Part shown: in pieces, positions 48,867 to 60,426 of the stretch
Position numbering within the stretch: position 1 is the first letter of the stretch
Layout: each line of letters begins with the position of its first letter
Assembly (NCBI GenBank): GCA_900312665.1
Contig: ONZQ02000002.1
Coordinates: 1,978,200-2,042,199, forward strand
DNA length: 64,000 nucleotides
Source of the DNA: Cephalotrichum gorgonifer
Lineage: Eukaryota > Ascomycota > Sordariomycetes > Microascales > Microascaceae
Direction: 5' to 3'
Notes under the pieces: model-generated
Seen by the model: the letters and a program-made list of their open reading frames with translations, nothing else
Databases searched by the model: none
Told to the model about the DNA's origin: nothing
Made by a program: the position numbers and the translations under genes

Positions 48867-49238
48867 AGGAGGCTGTCGTTGAGAGGGCTGGCACCGAGCT
48901 GGTTGGCCAGAAACCAATAGTCCCTGGTGCAATCTCGCCCGGTGCCAGGTCATGATTCCCCTTTGTACTATGATGTTCGGAAAAAACGAGAGGGACTACT
49001 ACTGCCCTATTGCAGGGTCGGGGTCTTTTTAGTAGCTGTAACCTGTGATAGAAGCGATACCCCACTCCAGTCTTAGATTAGGAGAATTCACGCCAATCTG
49101 ATGTTTGGAGCCTTCGGTTCGTTTGGATGGGTGCTTGCGTGGCCTCAAGAACTTTTCACACAGCACCAGGACAGGTTGGCGCAAATATCAAGAATCCCAT
49201 TGGACGTAAAACATGTATTCAGGTCATAACCAAGATCC
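48867..49238. other. Convergent intergenic region
   Basis: 372 nt between the facing 3' ends of Mgm1 and Zrg17. No additional feature was seen. Confidence 0.55.
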
Positions 49239-50758
49239 TTACGTGTTGACATCCGTCCTCATCTGTATCGTGACATCCCATCTAAGACTCGCACCTTGCC
49301 CATACCCTTCGCCCAGACTGTTCTGGATCAGCGACGCAATGCGACTCCTCAACTTACTCAAGGCACCCTCGTCAGAGCCCGTGGGGACGCGAACCTTGAG
49401 ATTCGCCATGCCCAGCCCGTAGTGCACCTGCCAGAACTGCGCCTCCTCCACGCGCACGATGTCCGGGTCCTCCTCGATCTCCTGCACGACGGACCCGACG
49501 CTCTTGTTACCCCCGTATGACATGAGGAGCATCAGCCCCTGGGAGATGGCGAGGCGGAGGCCCAGGGCGAACATGGAGACGGCGATACCCGTGCAGATAA
49601 CGGGGTCCATCCACGCCGAGAATGGGATATTGAGAAGGGGGAGGACGAGGAGGAGGGAGGAGAAGAAGAGGGTGAGGACGTGGAAGGGGTTGGAGAGGAC
49701 CCTGGGCATGGAGGCGAGGTACGAGACCCTCATGACCTTTGCGATGCGAGCCTGGTTCCTGAGCCCGTACGCGGATATGGCGGTACCGAGGATGGCGAGG
49801 CCGGCGACCCAGTCGATATCGCCAGGGGAGACGCGGTCGTGGTGGCCGTGGCCCGGCCCCTCCTCGTGGTCGCCCATGGACTGGAAGTAGTGCCTCACGC
49901 CGTGGGAGACGAGGTCGAAGCCGCCGAAGAGCAGGAAGATGGACAGGGCGAATCCCGCGAGGACCTCAGCGCGCTCGAGGCCGAAGGGGTGGCGTATGCT
50001 GCTGCGGCGCCAGACGTCGAAGTTGCCGAGGACGTCGACGGCGACGCAGATGGCGGCGCTGCCGGCGTCGAAGAAGACGAGGTGGGAGAGGGCGGTCAGG
50101 GCCAGGGAGCCCTCGGCGCGGAAGAAGACGAAGACGGCGACGGCCAGGTGGCAGAGGCACCAGTACAGCCTCACGCGCTGGCCGCGGTGCATGCTGCGCC
50201 AGGCCTCCCTGACGGTGGGGACGGGGAGGGAGGCCGGGAGGATCGGGGGCGGTCGCTGGGGCGGCTCCTGGAAGATCTGGTGCTGGGCAGAGATGCTGCT
50301 GTGCTTGTACTTGTGGCCGCGACGCTGGCCGACGTTCTAAGGAGGAGCCCGAGCGGTTAGCATCACGGTTGGATCGATGGGAATGGTGGGGAGGAAGAGG
50401 GAATCGCCTCTTAGTTGTTAGGACGTTGGACATTCGGACATACCGACTTCACAGGCGACGTTGATAGAACCTGGGTCCGGAAGTTGAAGGGGTTCTTCAC
50501 GGCGGCAGCCTCGGCCGCCTCTGGGGGGTCGTCTGAAGCCATTGAGGGCGGCAGGAGGTGATTGTTCGAAGGAGCGTTTTTCGAGGAGCGAGGGAAAGGC
50601 TGGAGGAACTCAATGTCGTGGTCGCTGGTGGCGGCTAGTGGGGCCAGGCTATTACTAGTATTGCCCAAGCTGGCAAGGGGTGGAGATGAGGGTGGAGGTA
50701 CTTGTAATAGAGGCGGCGTTCCCGGGGTGCGGATGTCAGGGATGGTGGTCGGGTCCAT
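49239..50758 (-). CDS. ZRG17: Cation diffusion facilitator, Zrg17-like zinc transporter
   Basis: In yeasts Zrg17 pairs with Msc2 (S. pombe Cis4 with Zrg17) to move zinc into the early secretory pathway. Two exons (50444-50758, 49239-50336) give 470 residues. The start at 50758 (MDPTTIPDIRTPGTPP) is the first ATG; the frame upstream of it has none. A Pro/Ser-rich N-terminus leads to MHRGQRVRLYWCLCHLAVAV, then GSLALTALSHLVFFDAGSAA and RRSSIRHPFGLERAEVLAGF, which are diagnostic of Zrg17 (the CDF HxxxD zinc site is replaced by HLVFFD). A short His-rich cytosolic loop (GPGHGHHDRVSPGDID), two more helices and a C-terminal CDF domain follow. Confidence 0.92.
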
Positions 50759-51540
50759 GGGAAGGGGAAGGAACTGCGAACTGGCCCCTCCAAGGAGGAG
50801 TTCGCTCACTTCTAAGTTCTGGGCCCAAAAAGGCAAAACAGGCCAATTCGCCTCACGTCGATTGCGGTTCAGGGTCGGTCGAATCGGGAAACGTCGCGTC
50901 CAGAGCGACGACCATGAATGCGACCTTCCAGATTAAAGTGTATCACGTGCATTTGAGTCAGCTTTGGCTGGTTTCTGTCCCCCACGAAGCAACAAGCAAT
51001 GACCTGATACAGATTCACTGTGATGGGCCTTGGATCCAGATTGATCTGGTTCAAGACACGTAATACTATTAACCGGATTTCGGATTAGAAATGGTTGAAT
51101 TACTCTCTATCATCTTTCCCGCCAGGAACCCGCCAAGACAAGTGGGCTCGATTACGTCTTGGCTGATGGCTATCCTCTATCCTTTCTCCTCCTCTGGTTA
51201 TCTTCGCACCCAGATCCTGTAGCTCAATCCTCTCATACACAAAGACAATCTGGAAGTTAGGCCTGTGTCCAACCAACCTCCGATCGTACCCCGGCGTTGG
51301 GGGGAAGTCAGACATGGCCCTCCCAGGATAATCGCGAGGAGCTCTTTTCCACTCCGCTCCTTGTAGCATCGCGCTGGTTGCCATTTGCTAGCTTTGAGGG
51401 TGTGGGTGCCAGTCTGCGACTTCTTAGCTCTTCCAGCAATATATTGTCGCTTGTGGTCCTTGTACAACCCGTAAGCTGTAAACGACTTGAGGCGGCCGGC
51501 GAAGACATCGCCTTCGAAAAAGGAACCAGAGGCCCCAGCT
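50759..51540. other. Intergenic between Zrg17 and the PIG-Y-like gene
   Basis: About 0.8 kb holding the Zrg17 promoter and the 3' flank of the next gene. A minus-strand frame at 51100-51384 begins with ATG and could encode 94 residues, but I see no family, signal or codon evidence for it. Confidence 0.5.
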
Positions 51541-52560
51541 TCAATCGCCTGTGATCTTTGCGTGCCTGAAGTACTTCATCCCAATCCAGGCAACCACGAC
51601 CCAGATCCACGACATGAAACACGTCAGGATTATGAGGGCCGGATAGTATCCCACGATGGGCAGTGTCGGATCGTCCTCCAGCTCGGGCGGCGCATACGGC
51701 GTCTTGCCCACGTCCCACACCCAACTCCAGACCCCGAAGCACGACCCAACGCCCGTGACGAAGACAAACCACGTCACGACCAGCAGAGCCCAGCCCCACA
51801 TCTCCGTCTCTCCGTAGTCATCCTCCTCCGTGGGCGTGATATTCGTGGTCGATAACCCGACAGCCGTGTAGGAGAGGGGGGGCCGCGCTATCTGGCTAGG
51901 CCTCCTCTTGGAGACGGCCCTCCGGTTGGCGAAGAACGTGTCTAGGCCGGATGAGATGGACAGGTTCGACCGGAAGCTCGACGCGCCCTTCTGCGCCATG
52001 AGGAGCCCCTCGTCTTCGTCTGTTGTAGATGTAGATTTGTAGGATATGGGCGGACTAACGACGGCCACTACGGGTAGCCGATCTGCTTGATTCGTAGCAG
52101 CCCCCGAAGGAGCCGCCGCCGCTGCCGTTGTCGTGTCGTCATCGTTGGAGCCGTCGTTATGCTCGTTGAATTCCGGCCAGGGGGTGACATCCGATGTGTC
52201 ATGATCAGAATCGCTCTCCGGCGCTGCGACGGCGACCGCTTGCCGCCTGCCGAGGTCACTCGCAGGGGCATCGCTGGTGCTGGCTTCGGGTTTCTCCGCG
52301 CCCAGCCTGTCCCTCACGGCCTCCCTGCCCAAGACGACCTTCCTAAGCGAGGCCTTGCGCCGGGCGAAATCATGCTGGGCTGTCTTGTTTCTCCCGGGGG
52401 ACGTCACTTTCGAATGCGGCGGGATGTTTTCGTCGCCCGTGGCTCGCCAGCCGTTATCTTTTTCGGCGCGTTGTTTCATGAACGAGAGTCGGGGGAGAAT
52501 AGCGGAGCCCGCTCCGCCACTCTCTGAGGATCCAGAATCTTCCGAGACTCGGGGGTCCAT
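51541..52560 (-). CDS. PIG-Y/Eri1-like subunit of GPI-GlcNAc transferase, long N-terminal extension
   Basis: Single exon, 339 residues. The start at 52560 (MDPRVSEDSGSSESGG) is the first ATG. Residues 1 to about 240 are disordered and Ser/Ala/Asp-rich. The C-terminal part has two hydrophobic segments: MWGWALLVVTWFVFVTGVGS and YYPALIILTCFMSWIWVVVA, ending WIGMKYFRHAKITGD. The close of the second segment (W-x-G-[MI]-K-x-F-R-H) matches the end of animal PIG-Y, which is only about 70 residues long. PIG-Y binds PIG-A in the ER enzyme that starts GPI-anchor synthesis. The assignment rests on this C-terminal pattern and two-helix layout; the extension is a fungal feature of unknown role. Confidence 0.72.
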   Translation of the reverse strand: MDPRVSEDSGSSESGGAGSAILPRLSFMKQRAEKDNGWRATGDENIPPHSKVTSPGRNKTAQHDFARRKASLRKVVLGREAVRDRLGAEKPEASTSDAPASDLGRRQAVAVAAPESDSDHDTSDVTPWPEFNEHNDGSNDDDTTTAAAAAPSGAATNQADRLPVVAVVSPPISYKSTSTTDEDEGLLMAQKGASSFRSNLSISSGLDTFFANRRAVSKRRPSQIARPPLSYTAVGLSTTNITPTEEDDYGETEMWGWALLVVTWFVFVTGVGSCFGVWSWVWDVGKTPYAPPELEDDPTLPIVGYYPALIILTCFMSWIWVVVAWIGMKYFRHAKITGD

Positions 52561-55500
52561 CAAATTATCTTATCCGATTCATTCGTGTGGTTGCGGCAAG
52601 TGGCTGCCGGTGGGATGCTGTTAGAGGTATTCGTGGCCGGGTCCTATGAAAGGAAACCACAACATTTAGGCGTGTGTTGAGAGGACCAGGCGCGAAAGCT
52701 CCAGCTGGTGCCAGTGTCGATGACGTAATGCTACACAGGCCACGCGGGCCGTCGGGTCGTCACCGAAAACAGTAATGATCCATCCCATCATCCGATGTTT
52801 ACATATTTAAGTTTTTGTCAGAAGACAGACACGTCAATTCGTTGAGAATTACAAATGGTAAAAGTGGCAACGCATTTATGATTTCCGATACACATCAGCC
52901 TCCAAGTAGTCCAAAGGGCGCTTACGTGCAGTGGCCGCAAGCGACAGCCTATTAATAATGGCCGTCAAGGCAAGGAGACAGGCCAAAATCGTCGGCCAGT
53001 TTGCCGCCTTCCGCCCCATCCACTCACCACTCACCACCACCCGCCAATTCTTCGGCTCTAGATCGAGCGAGAAACGAGAGGATGAGTCCGGTTATGGCTG
53101 CTCAAGATGGGCGGACTTGCCGCCGGCCCCTCCCGCAGAGCCGAGGGGTGAATCATTGTCTCTGGCGGCGTTCCATCCGGTGTTTGAGGGTCACCGGGAT
53201 TCTAGCGTCAACCCTCCACGACCGAGTTGGCAATTTTCTCGTACAAGTATCATACGGGCATCTCCTCCTCTCAGGAGTCAAGACCCGAACAAGATCGAGG
53301 CCGGGTAGAAGAGCCATGGCGGTGGATAAGACCGAGGACAACACCTCAGCGCATGATGAGTCTGGACCTTTGTCCCAGCGCACAGCTACACAAGCACGAG
53401 TAAGGAGTAATACCTGCCATTAGCGGCTTGCGGCTTACGGACTGCCTCACGCGCTTGACCTCAATTACATGTTACAGGTTCATTTTTCCATGCGCCCATA
53501 GCCTGCGTATCAGGGATCGGGGAAACGCCACAGCCGTCGGTGCCAAGAAGTATTACCGCACAGGTCCTGATTGGCCTTATTGGAGCGAATTGTATTGGAC
53601 TCTTGGCAGAGGGTTATTATTATCCGGCCTGGTCATGCCACTCGCTCGCTTCACTTTACAAGTCCAAGTAGCTACTCCCCGTGTGTTATGTGCCTCATTT
53701 GCATACTTCAATGTGGTTTCTGGGGGCGAGTAGCGGGTATTGGGTATTATTAGGCATTACGGTATTGAAAAGGATTCATCGCCAGGTTCAATGAGGAGAT
53801 GCTGCAAGTACGTAGCGAGCTCATATCAATCGGGGGCGGTGGCGGGGATCGCTATTGACGAGTACATCTTGCAGGATCGACCAAGGTCTGGCATGCGGGA
53901 GCACATCCGACCTCGCCACTTTCGTATAGAGTACTTCCACCATCACGAGTGCCCTTTACTAGTACTTGCATGGCGCCCCGGCCACGGAGAAAGGAGGGGC
54001 TTGCCCACCAGCCTCTGGGTTTTATGTTATAATATAACCGGATGGGAAAGCAGCCAAGCAGGTTTCCAAAGACGGCGCCTGGTCACCATTCTAAAAGATG
54101 GCCGGCTCTTGGGCTGGGCCAATCGAGGTGGTTGTCGTACGGGCTGTCGAGGTAGAGACAAGAGTACCTGTGGCTTGAGGGCGTTCGGCGTCTAAATCCA
54201 AAAACCAAAGTGCAAAATGTCCAAGCAAAACCCCGGATTCCAGGGGTCTTGTGGCACGAGGCTGTTTTCCTCTTTTCCTTTTTTTAGCTTCGCAACAGTT
54301 GGGGCGACTGCGTTCATGTATAGGTTTTAACATCACTAGGCCCTGTTGGGTAAATCCATCCACAACAGAAAAGTCAATTCCACGCGCAGCTTAATCCAAG
54401 CCTGGGGCGTATGAGAAAACTTACTTCGTGAGAACATGGGCCGCTGCAGAGGAGCTAGAAACAGAGACTGGGTCCTTGACGACGGCGCCGATGGCCGACG
54501 AACTGGGAGAGCTTTGGTAAGAGCAAATTTTATTGTTCGTACTCTCGGCCAATGTCTCTGGAGGTTGGGCCTCCTCCAGCTGAATGTGCGATTGTCAGCA
54601 TCCGATACTTGTCACTCCTATGTACATTGGTTTAGAGGCACTAAAAATACCGCGCCGATCCCAGCCCCAACCACGCCAGACCCAGCGGGACCTGGGTGAA
54701 ATAAAGCTCCGTCTCACCTGTATTTCAAGCGAGCCCCCTAAGTCCGGGTACCTCCGATATACAGGTAAAAAGAATGGCCGTGCTGATGTCCTTATGTTCT
54801 GAGTGGTCAGGTCGGCACGCCAGGCGGTGTACAAGTAACTAATACGGGGTACGGGGTAGGTACGGGGCACGGGGCACGGAGACTGGAAGTACACTACCCG
54901 TAGTTACTTGCCCCCTTCTTATTCATGGAGTGCATTGGGATAGGCCCAGGACGCCCGCCCGCCCACACCACCTCAGTGCTGCCTTCCTTCCCTGCGCTGA
55001 TTCTTCCCTTTGTCGCCTGAAACACCAAATCCTCGCTCAACCCTCTTCAACTCGCCCTCCCACTCACTCAAGTCTCCCTTCGCCAGACCCCCTCTTTACT
55101 CTTTGGTGCCGTCTCGATCGCCATCACGACTTCGGACGCAGATTTCCTCCTCTTCCCCTCCCTCTTCTTGCCACCCCCTCCCTCCTATTCATTTCGGCCA
55201 ATACTTCACGACGCCAAATCCCCCGATCCTTGATGCTCTCATCCGAGAATCTTCCTGGCGCCCGCTCCCTTCACGACTCTCGTTTCTTCAGCACAACCAT
55301 CCCTCGACTCGGCCCCGGCAGCTTGATCTGCCCCCATATATTCCGTGCATTAACGACAACGCATTAATCCCCAAATACCGCATCATACACCACCACCAAT
55401 CTCCGCTCTCCCCAGTCCAGGGGGTAATCGGAGGCTTGGCCTGGGTCATATATTATCGCCGCCATCCACCGTCCCCGTCCACTTCGCAGCGCACACACCG

Positions 55501-55610
55501 CAGGCAGGCAGACCGAGATCCTGCAGGCGCTCCCAACCTCTCGGCGAAACCGTTACACCTTCTCAACTCCACCCTCTCCCCCTTCCTCGACCGCATTCAT
55601 CTAGTCCAAG
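52561..55610. other. Largest gene-poor stretch; samB promoter and leader at its right end
   Basis: 3 kb with no gene I can support. Weak open frames (for example around 52960-53310) lack an intact start, codon bias or similarity. From about 54950 to 55610 the plus strand is C-rich and pyrimidine-rich, like a long 5' leader, and holds at least two upstream ATG frames (54925-55020 and from 55233). TACTTGCA/CTCGTACA words occur around 53240 and 53960. Confidence 0.6.
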
Positions 55611-57494
55611 ATGAGGGAAGTTAATTTCAGCATCCCTAACGTCAACAAGGCGTCCGTCGGCATCACGACGGCGCTTTACGACCGACGAGCACTCGACTGT
55701 ACATCAACCCTGCCACTCATAAACTCGCTCAACCATCTTGCCTATCTCACCACGTCCTCCGCTCGCATTCGCGATATCCTAACTGTCGATGGCGGAATTG
55801 AAAGATTAATCTGCATCCTCAAGCAGGGTCGGAGCAAGGATATGATGGGCATGTGGAAATGGAACCTCGCCTTCCAATGCGTTGTCAATATCGGTGTCCG
55901 GGGCTCCGAGGCCGTGAGAACTCGCGTGGTCGAGGCCGACATGGTTCCCGTCATCGCGACCATCCTTGATAACTACATGAAGGTCGTCGAGAAGTGCCGG
56001 GAAAAGGCTGAAGAGGCCAAGCAAAAGCAGATCGAAGACCATCACCGTCAGAGGAGTCACGAGCACCGCAAGGGCTCCTTCACCAACCGCCCCAGCCAAC
56101 TCGAGGCGGATCAACGGGATCCGCGGGCCTTTAGACGCCAGGCACCGCCTCCTTCCATCGACGTCTCGGCATCATACGCCAGCCCGGCAGGCCCTTCCTC
56201 CTCCGTCGCCCCCCTCACCGACCATCAAGGTGCCGAACGATATCCGCGATCCACACCGACCGAGAGGTCAGCCGGACACCACAGGCATCACCCTCACCGC
56301 TCGGGCGAAAGCCATCGGTCCGCCACCCAACCATCCCGCTCCATTGTTCAGCCTCTAGCCACCGTTGCATCCTCTTCTTCTTCGACATCCGAGAATAGCG
56401 ATAACCAAGCTCGACCCAACCGAGATCTAGATCGATCTGCAGGTGTCGTGATGTTTGGCCAGCACCCCTTTACATCCCAACCTACGTCTCCTACGACACC
56501 ACTCCCCCCTCCTCAGATTCGGTCTCCAACCGTCCGTCCGACGTCGATGTTGGCCCCGACCAGCCGCACCCGTCGTCGGCCATCCATCAGGCACCAGAAC
56601 TCCACTGCCGAGTCGGACGACTTGGCCGGCGATAGCATGCAGTCAGACGATGCACCTGACGCGGAGATGTCCGGAACAGGCGATATGCAAACCCCCGTCG
56701 GTATTCAAGATATCACCATGGAGGAAGAGGGTGATGGCATGCTCACGGGGTCCGCTTTGGATCTTACCACTCCGACGGCATCGGAGACCCAAGAGGCCGG
56801 GGCATTCAACATCACGCACCGGGCTCCGATTGATGGAAGCATCACAAACCCGACCACGACACCCGTCCCCACCATTGGCATAAGTCCGAACCGACCCGCG
56901 ATTACCACTCCTCCCCAGCCTGTCATGCCTAACACCGGCGTCCCTCGATACCTTCTCGACCGGCACTTCGTCCCCGACCCGCGGATGATCGCCGCGATGC
57001 CTCGCGAGGAGGACGTGATGATGTCCCTTCAGCTCCTCGCATACGTTTCCAAGTACTGTGGCCTACGGTCGTACTTCCTCAAGAGCCACCTCGTTCCTCG
57101 CCTCAAGATTGGAAAGGAGATCAAACTCTTGGACGGCGAGGAGGTCCCATCCGAGCCGCTCGACGAGGAGGAGGAATACGAGGAGGAGTATCTCCTTCCC
57201 GACGACTTCAACCTCTTCCCGCTGGTAGAGAAGTTTACTGTGCGATACCACAGCCAGGATATGCAGTACTGGGCTGCCGTCGTCATGAGGAACCTCTGTA
57301 GGAAGGATGATACCCGAGGCGGCATTCGACAATGCGCCTTCTACCAGTGTGGGAAATGGGAGGAGTACACACGGCAGTTCGCCAAATGCAGGCGGTGCCG
57401 GAGGACGAAGTACTGCAGCAAAGAGTGCCAGAAGAGCGCGTGGGCTTTCCATCGCCACTGGTGTGTTGCCGCCGGGAGTGCTCAACAACAGTGA
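55611..57494 (+). CDS. samB: MYND-type zinc finger protein samB/Mub1
   Basis: In Aspergillus samB affects morphogenesis and development; yeast Mub1 works with the E3 ligase Ubr2 to degrade Rpn4. Single exon, 627 residues, starting MREVNFSIPNVNKASVGITT. An armadillo-like N-terminal region (LDCTSTLPLINSLNHLAYLT, MMGMWKWNLAFQCVVNIGVR) is followed by a disordered Ser/Pro/His-rich middle, then MMSLQLLAYVSKYCGLRSYF and HSQDMQYWAAVVMRNLCRKD. The C-terminal MYND zinc finger has all its ligands: CAFYQCGKWEEYTRQFAKCR, then CRRTKYCSKECQKSAWAFHR and HWC. Length and domain order match the family. Confidence 0.96.
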   Translation: MREVNFSIPNVNKASVGITTALYDRRALDCTSTLPLINSLNHLAYLTTSSARIRDILTVDGGIERLICILKQGRSKDMMGMWKWNLAFQCVVNIGVRGSEAVRTRVVEADMVPVIATILDNYMKVVEKCREKAEEAKQKQIEDHHRQRSHEHRKGSFTNRPSQLEADQRDPRAFRRQAPPPSIDVSASYASPAGPSSSVAPLTDHQGAERYPRSTPTERSAGHHRHHPHRSGESHRSATQPSRSIVQPLATVASSSSSTSENSDNQARPNRDLDRSAGVVMFGQHPFTSQPTSPTTPLPPPQIRSPTVRPTSMLAPTSRTRRRPSIRHQNSTAESDDLAGDSMQSDDAPDAEMSGTGDMQTPVGIQDITMEEEGDGMLTGSALDLTTPTASETQEAGAFNITHRAPIDGSITNPTTTPVPTIGISPNRPAITTPPQPVMPNTGVPRYLLDRHFVPDPRMIAAMPREEDVMMSLQLLAYVSKYCGLRSYFLKSHLVPRLKIGKEIKLLDGEEVPSEPLDEEEEYEEEYLLPDDFNLFPLVEKFTVRYHSQDMQYWAAVVMRNLCRKDDTRGGIRQCAFYQCGKWEEYTRQFAKCRRCRRTKYCSKECQKSAWAFHRHWCVAAGSAQQQ

Positions 57495-58839
57495 TGCGGA
57501 GACGGCGGTCGACTGCAAAAGTCGCTTCAACCTTGTACTTGGATCTGCATAAGGGAGGACCTCCTCGTCTGCTTCCTGGGATAATGATTTGTTCGTTTTT
57601 TTCTCATCGGCAATGATCTTGTTTTATTCTCTCGGATACATCACCCGACTCTTCATCGGCATCGCACAGCACACATAGCGCATCACGGAACGGCAAGGCT
57701 ACGCACATCAGCAGTACACGGAACGAAATAGCACGTTTCGCGTGTCAGCCTATCGACAGGATATCCCTGTCGTCCGTTCTATCAGTTTTCCCTTTGTCAA
57801 CTTCTCATTTCTCTTGTATTGCGTCAGGCGTTTTCATTTCTTCGATACCACTACACCACCCTTCCTGGTATACGGCTTGGCATTTTGGGTCCTTCAGCAT
57901 CGTCATTTTGCAGCAGATTGATTTTGGCGCTCTCTCTCGTCACGTTTCAGTGGCTGGGACCGGCCTCGGATTGGATGAATGCCAAGTCTGATGGCAGTTC
58001 ACAGGCGCAATCCACCAACCAAGGTCACAGCTCTTCGTTTTCCTAGTCGAGAATAGCTATCTTGGATCCAACCGCGTTGGTCAACTCGGACGAAAGACAG
58101 AAAGAGGCCACCACGGTGTGTGGGCGGGCAGGAAGTTAGACTGGCCGACATTGTACGTCCCTGCTGTTGAGACGCGGACCGTTGGGGATTTCGGAACGCT
58201 TTTGAGGGAAAGGTCTATCGTGAAGGGGGGGGGGAGGATACGCGACCTGTACAAAGAGGAGTTTCGTGAAGGCTCGGGCGGCGGCGTGGAGTGGGAGGAG
58301 GAGGCGCCGGACGAGAACATCCATTATGTAGCAGCCGCGGCAGCAGCAGCACCGTTTGTTTCTACCTCGTCGCATGATTCGGCATTTGAAGAGAGAGAAG
58401 GACGCTGGGTGGGCGCTTTTTTCCGACTCGACGAATGGAAATGATAATGTATTGCTATGAAATCGGGGGCCGTGACGGTCTCCCGTCCCTTGCTTTTATA
58501 ACCTGGATTCGGAAACCAATCAATCTCTATCTCCTTAAATGATATTTCTTAGAGAAGATGAAACCAATTCAATTCGTCCGACGTGCCTGCGTGTTTCTCG
58601 AGACGCAGTGATGGGCAAGTGGTGATGGATCGATGTCATTTGGAGTGGCGCTTTCTCGGAAGAGTAACAATGTTCGCCATGAAAAACCTCTCGTGATTAT
58701 TTTGGACTCTTGTGATTGATACAGTTGATGAAGAAAAAAATAGCTACCAGCCCAGACCCTGTCGGATGGATCCTCCACTCCCCTAACCCCTTATCCCCGG
58801 ACCCCCTAACCCCTAACCCCCTCAAGTCCCCTCTCCCAC
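57495..58839. other. Convergent intergenic region
   Basis: About 1.3 kb between the samB and EBP2 3' ends. It contains a C-rich CCCCTAACCCC run at 58780-58830. No gene was recognised. Confidence 0.6.
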
Positions 58840-60426
58840 TCAGCCGTGCATGGCCTTCCTCCTCGCCTTGCCGGGCCTATTCTTCGAGGGGCCCTTGAAG
58901 GCGCTCCTATTCCTCTTGACGCTGAAGCCGCTCAGGTCCGCCGAGCTGGCGGCGTCGCCCGACTTGCTGTACTTCTTCTTGCCGCCGAACCCGTACTTCT
59001 CGTCCTTCTTCGCGCGCTTGTGGTTACCGTTGCGGCCCGCGGCGGGGCCGCCCCTCCCGCCGGCGCCCTTGCCGGCCGACTTGGGGTTGCTCTTGCTGTG
59101 GGAGCGGAGCTCGTTGTCTATCGCCACGTCGAACATGTCGTCCGCCTCGTGGGTCTCGTCGTTGGTGGTGTCTTGGCGCTCTGGGATGGGGAGATGTACT
59201 GTTAGCTCAAACAGGTCCTCTTGTGGATGGATGTATGAAAACAAAGGTAGCAAGGGAGGTGGGAAAGGGGTGTGTGTAAAGAAAAGAGGGGGGGGGGATG
59301 GAACGTACTCCTCTTGAGGGCCTTAATCTGCTCCAGGGACGCCTTCTTCTCCTTCGCCCGCTCCTGGAGCTTGGCGTGCTGCACCTGCTTGCCGTACTTC
59401 TTCAGGTCGCGGAGCTTGCGGGCCTCGGCGGAGGCCTTCTTGGCCGTCGCCTCCTCGATGAGCTTCTGCTTGATCTTCTCGACGTGCTCGTCGCTCTTGA
59501 CCATCTCCGCGAAGTACTACATCCCAAGCCCGAAGAGTCAGTAACACGTTGTTTTATATTGTTTCCAAATCAACCGAATGACTAGAGGGTAGAAAAGGGG
59601 GTCCGGGGGGGCGGCCGCTTTGCAGGCGAAGAGGGGGAAAGGGGGTGGTAGAGAGAGAGAGGGCAGCACTCACGTCGTTGGGCCTCGAGAACGGCACGTT
59701 CTCCTTGCGCAGGAGTTTCCGCGCCTTCAGGGCGGCGTTCCGGCTCTGGGTGTAGAACCGCAGCTCGCGGTTCAGGTCGTCCGACACGTCGGGGATCTCG
59801 TCGGCCGTCACGGTGTCCGAGACGAGGGACAGGTGGGTCGCGAAGGGCGCGGAGGTGTCGGTGGGGATCCGTATGCGGTTGAGGGCAGCGAGGAGCGCGG
59901 TGGTGTTGTTGATGGTGAGGCGGGTGTGGGGCATCAGGTCCTCCCTGTCCTCCTCCTCGAGATCTTCGAGGTCGGAGACGGGGATGTCGTCCTCTTCCTC
60001 TTCCTCCTCGTCCTCCTCTTCCTCTTCCTCCCCGTCCACGACCATCTTATCCTCGTCGGGTTTCGCGGCGTCGGCAGCGGCGGCGGCCTTAGCGGCCTTT
60101 GCGGCCTTCGCGGCGGCCTTCGGGTCGAACCTCGGCTTCTTTGGACGCTCTATCTTTTCCTCCATCTCCACCTCAGAGTCGGAAGTATCGCTGTCGTCGA
60201 GCGCCTCGAGATCGAGCGTGGGGGCGCCGCCCTCCTTCTCCTCCTCGTCCTCCCACTCGTCCTCGCCCGGAAGCTCCTGCTCGGCGGCCTTCTTCTTGAA
60301 CTCCTTCGCCTTCTTCATCTGCTGCTTCCTCCTCAGGTTCTTCAACCTGCTCTTCTCCTTGAGCTTGTCGAAGTCCACGCCCTTCTCGTAGGCGAGTGCC
60401 AGCTTGAGCTTGCTTTTGGTGACCAT
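58840..60426 (-). CDS. EBP2: rRNA-processing protein Ebp2 (EBNA1BP2 homologue)
   Basis: Nucleolar factor for 27S pre-rRNA processing and 60S assembly. Exons 59674-60426, 59309-59516 and 58840-59180 give 433 residues. It starts MVTKSKLKLALAYEKGVDFD. The N-terminal half has an Ala/Lys run (KAAAKAAKAAKAAAAADAAK) and long Glu/Asp tracts. The conserved Ebp2 core reads NRELRFYTQSRNAALKARKL, VPFSRPNDYFAEMVKSDEHV, KIKQKLIEEATAKKASAEAR and KLRDLKKYGKQVQHAKLQER. The tail is Gly/Lys/Arg-rich (GAGGRGGPAAGRNGNHKRAK, KDEKYGFGGKKKYSKSGDAA) and ends RRKAMHG. A long antisense frame across the acidic region is a composition artefact. Confidence 0.95.

Noticed and set aside
52931..53308. Possible small gene in the 3-kb gap
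   Set aside because: The first start is not an ATG, there is no recognisable domain, and no splice or codon support.
58780..58830. Telomere-like CCCTAACCCC run
   Set aside because: Only a few degenerate units beside a normal gene; not an internal telomere array.
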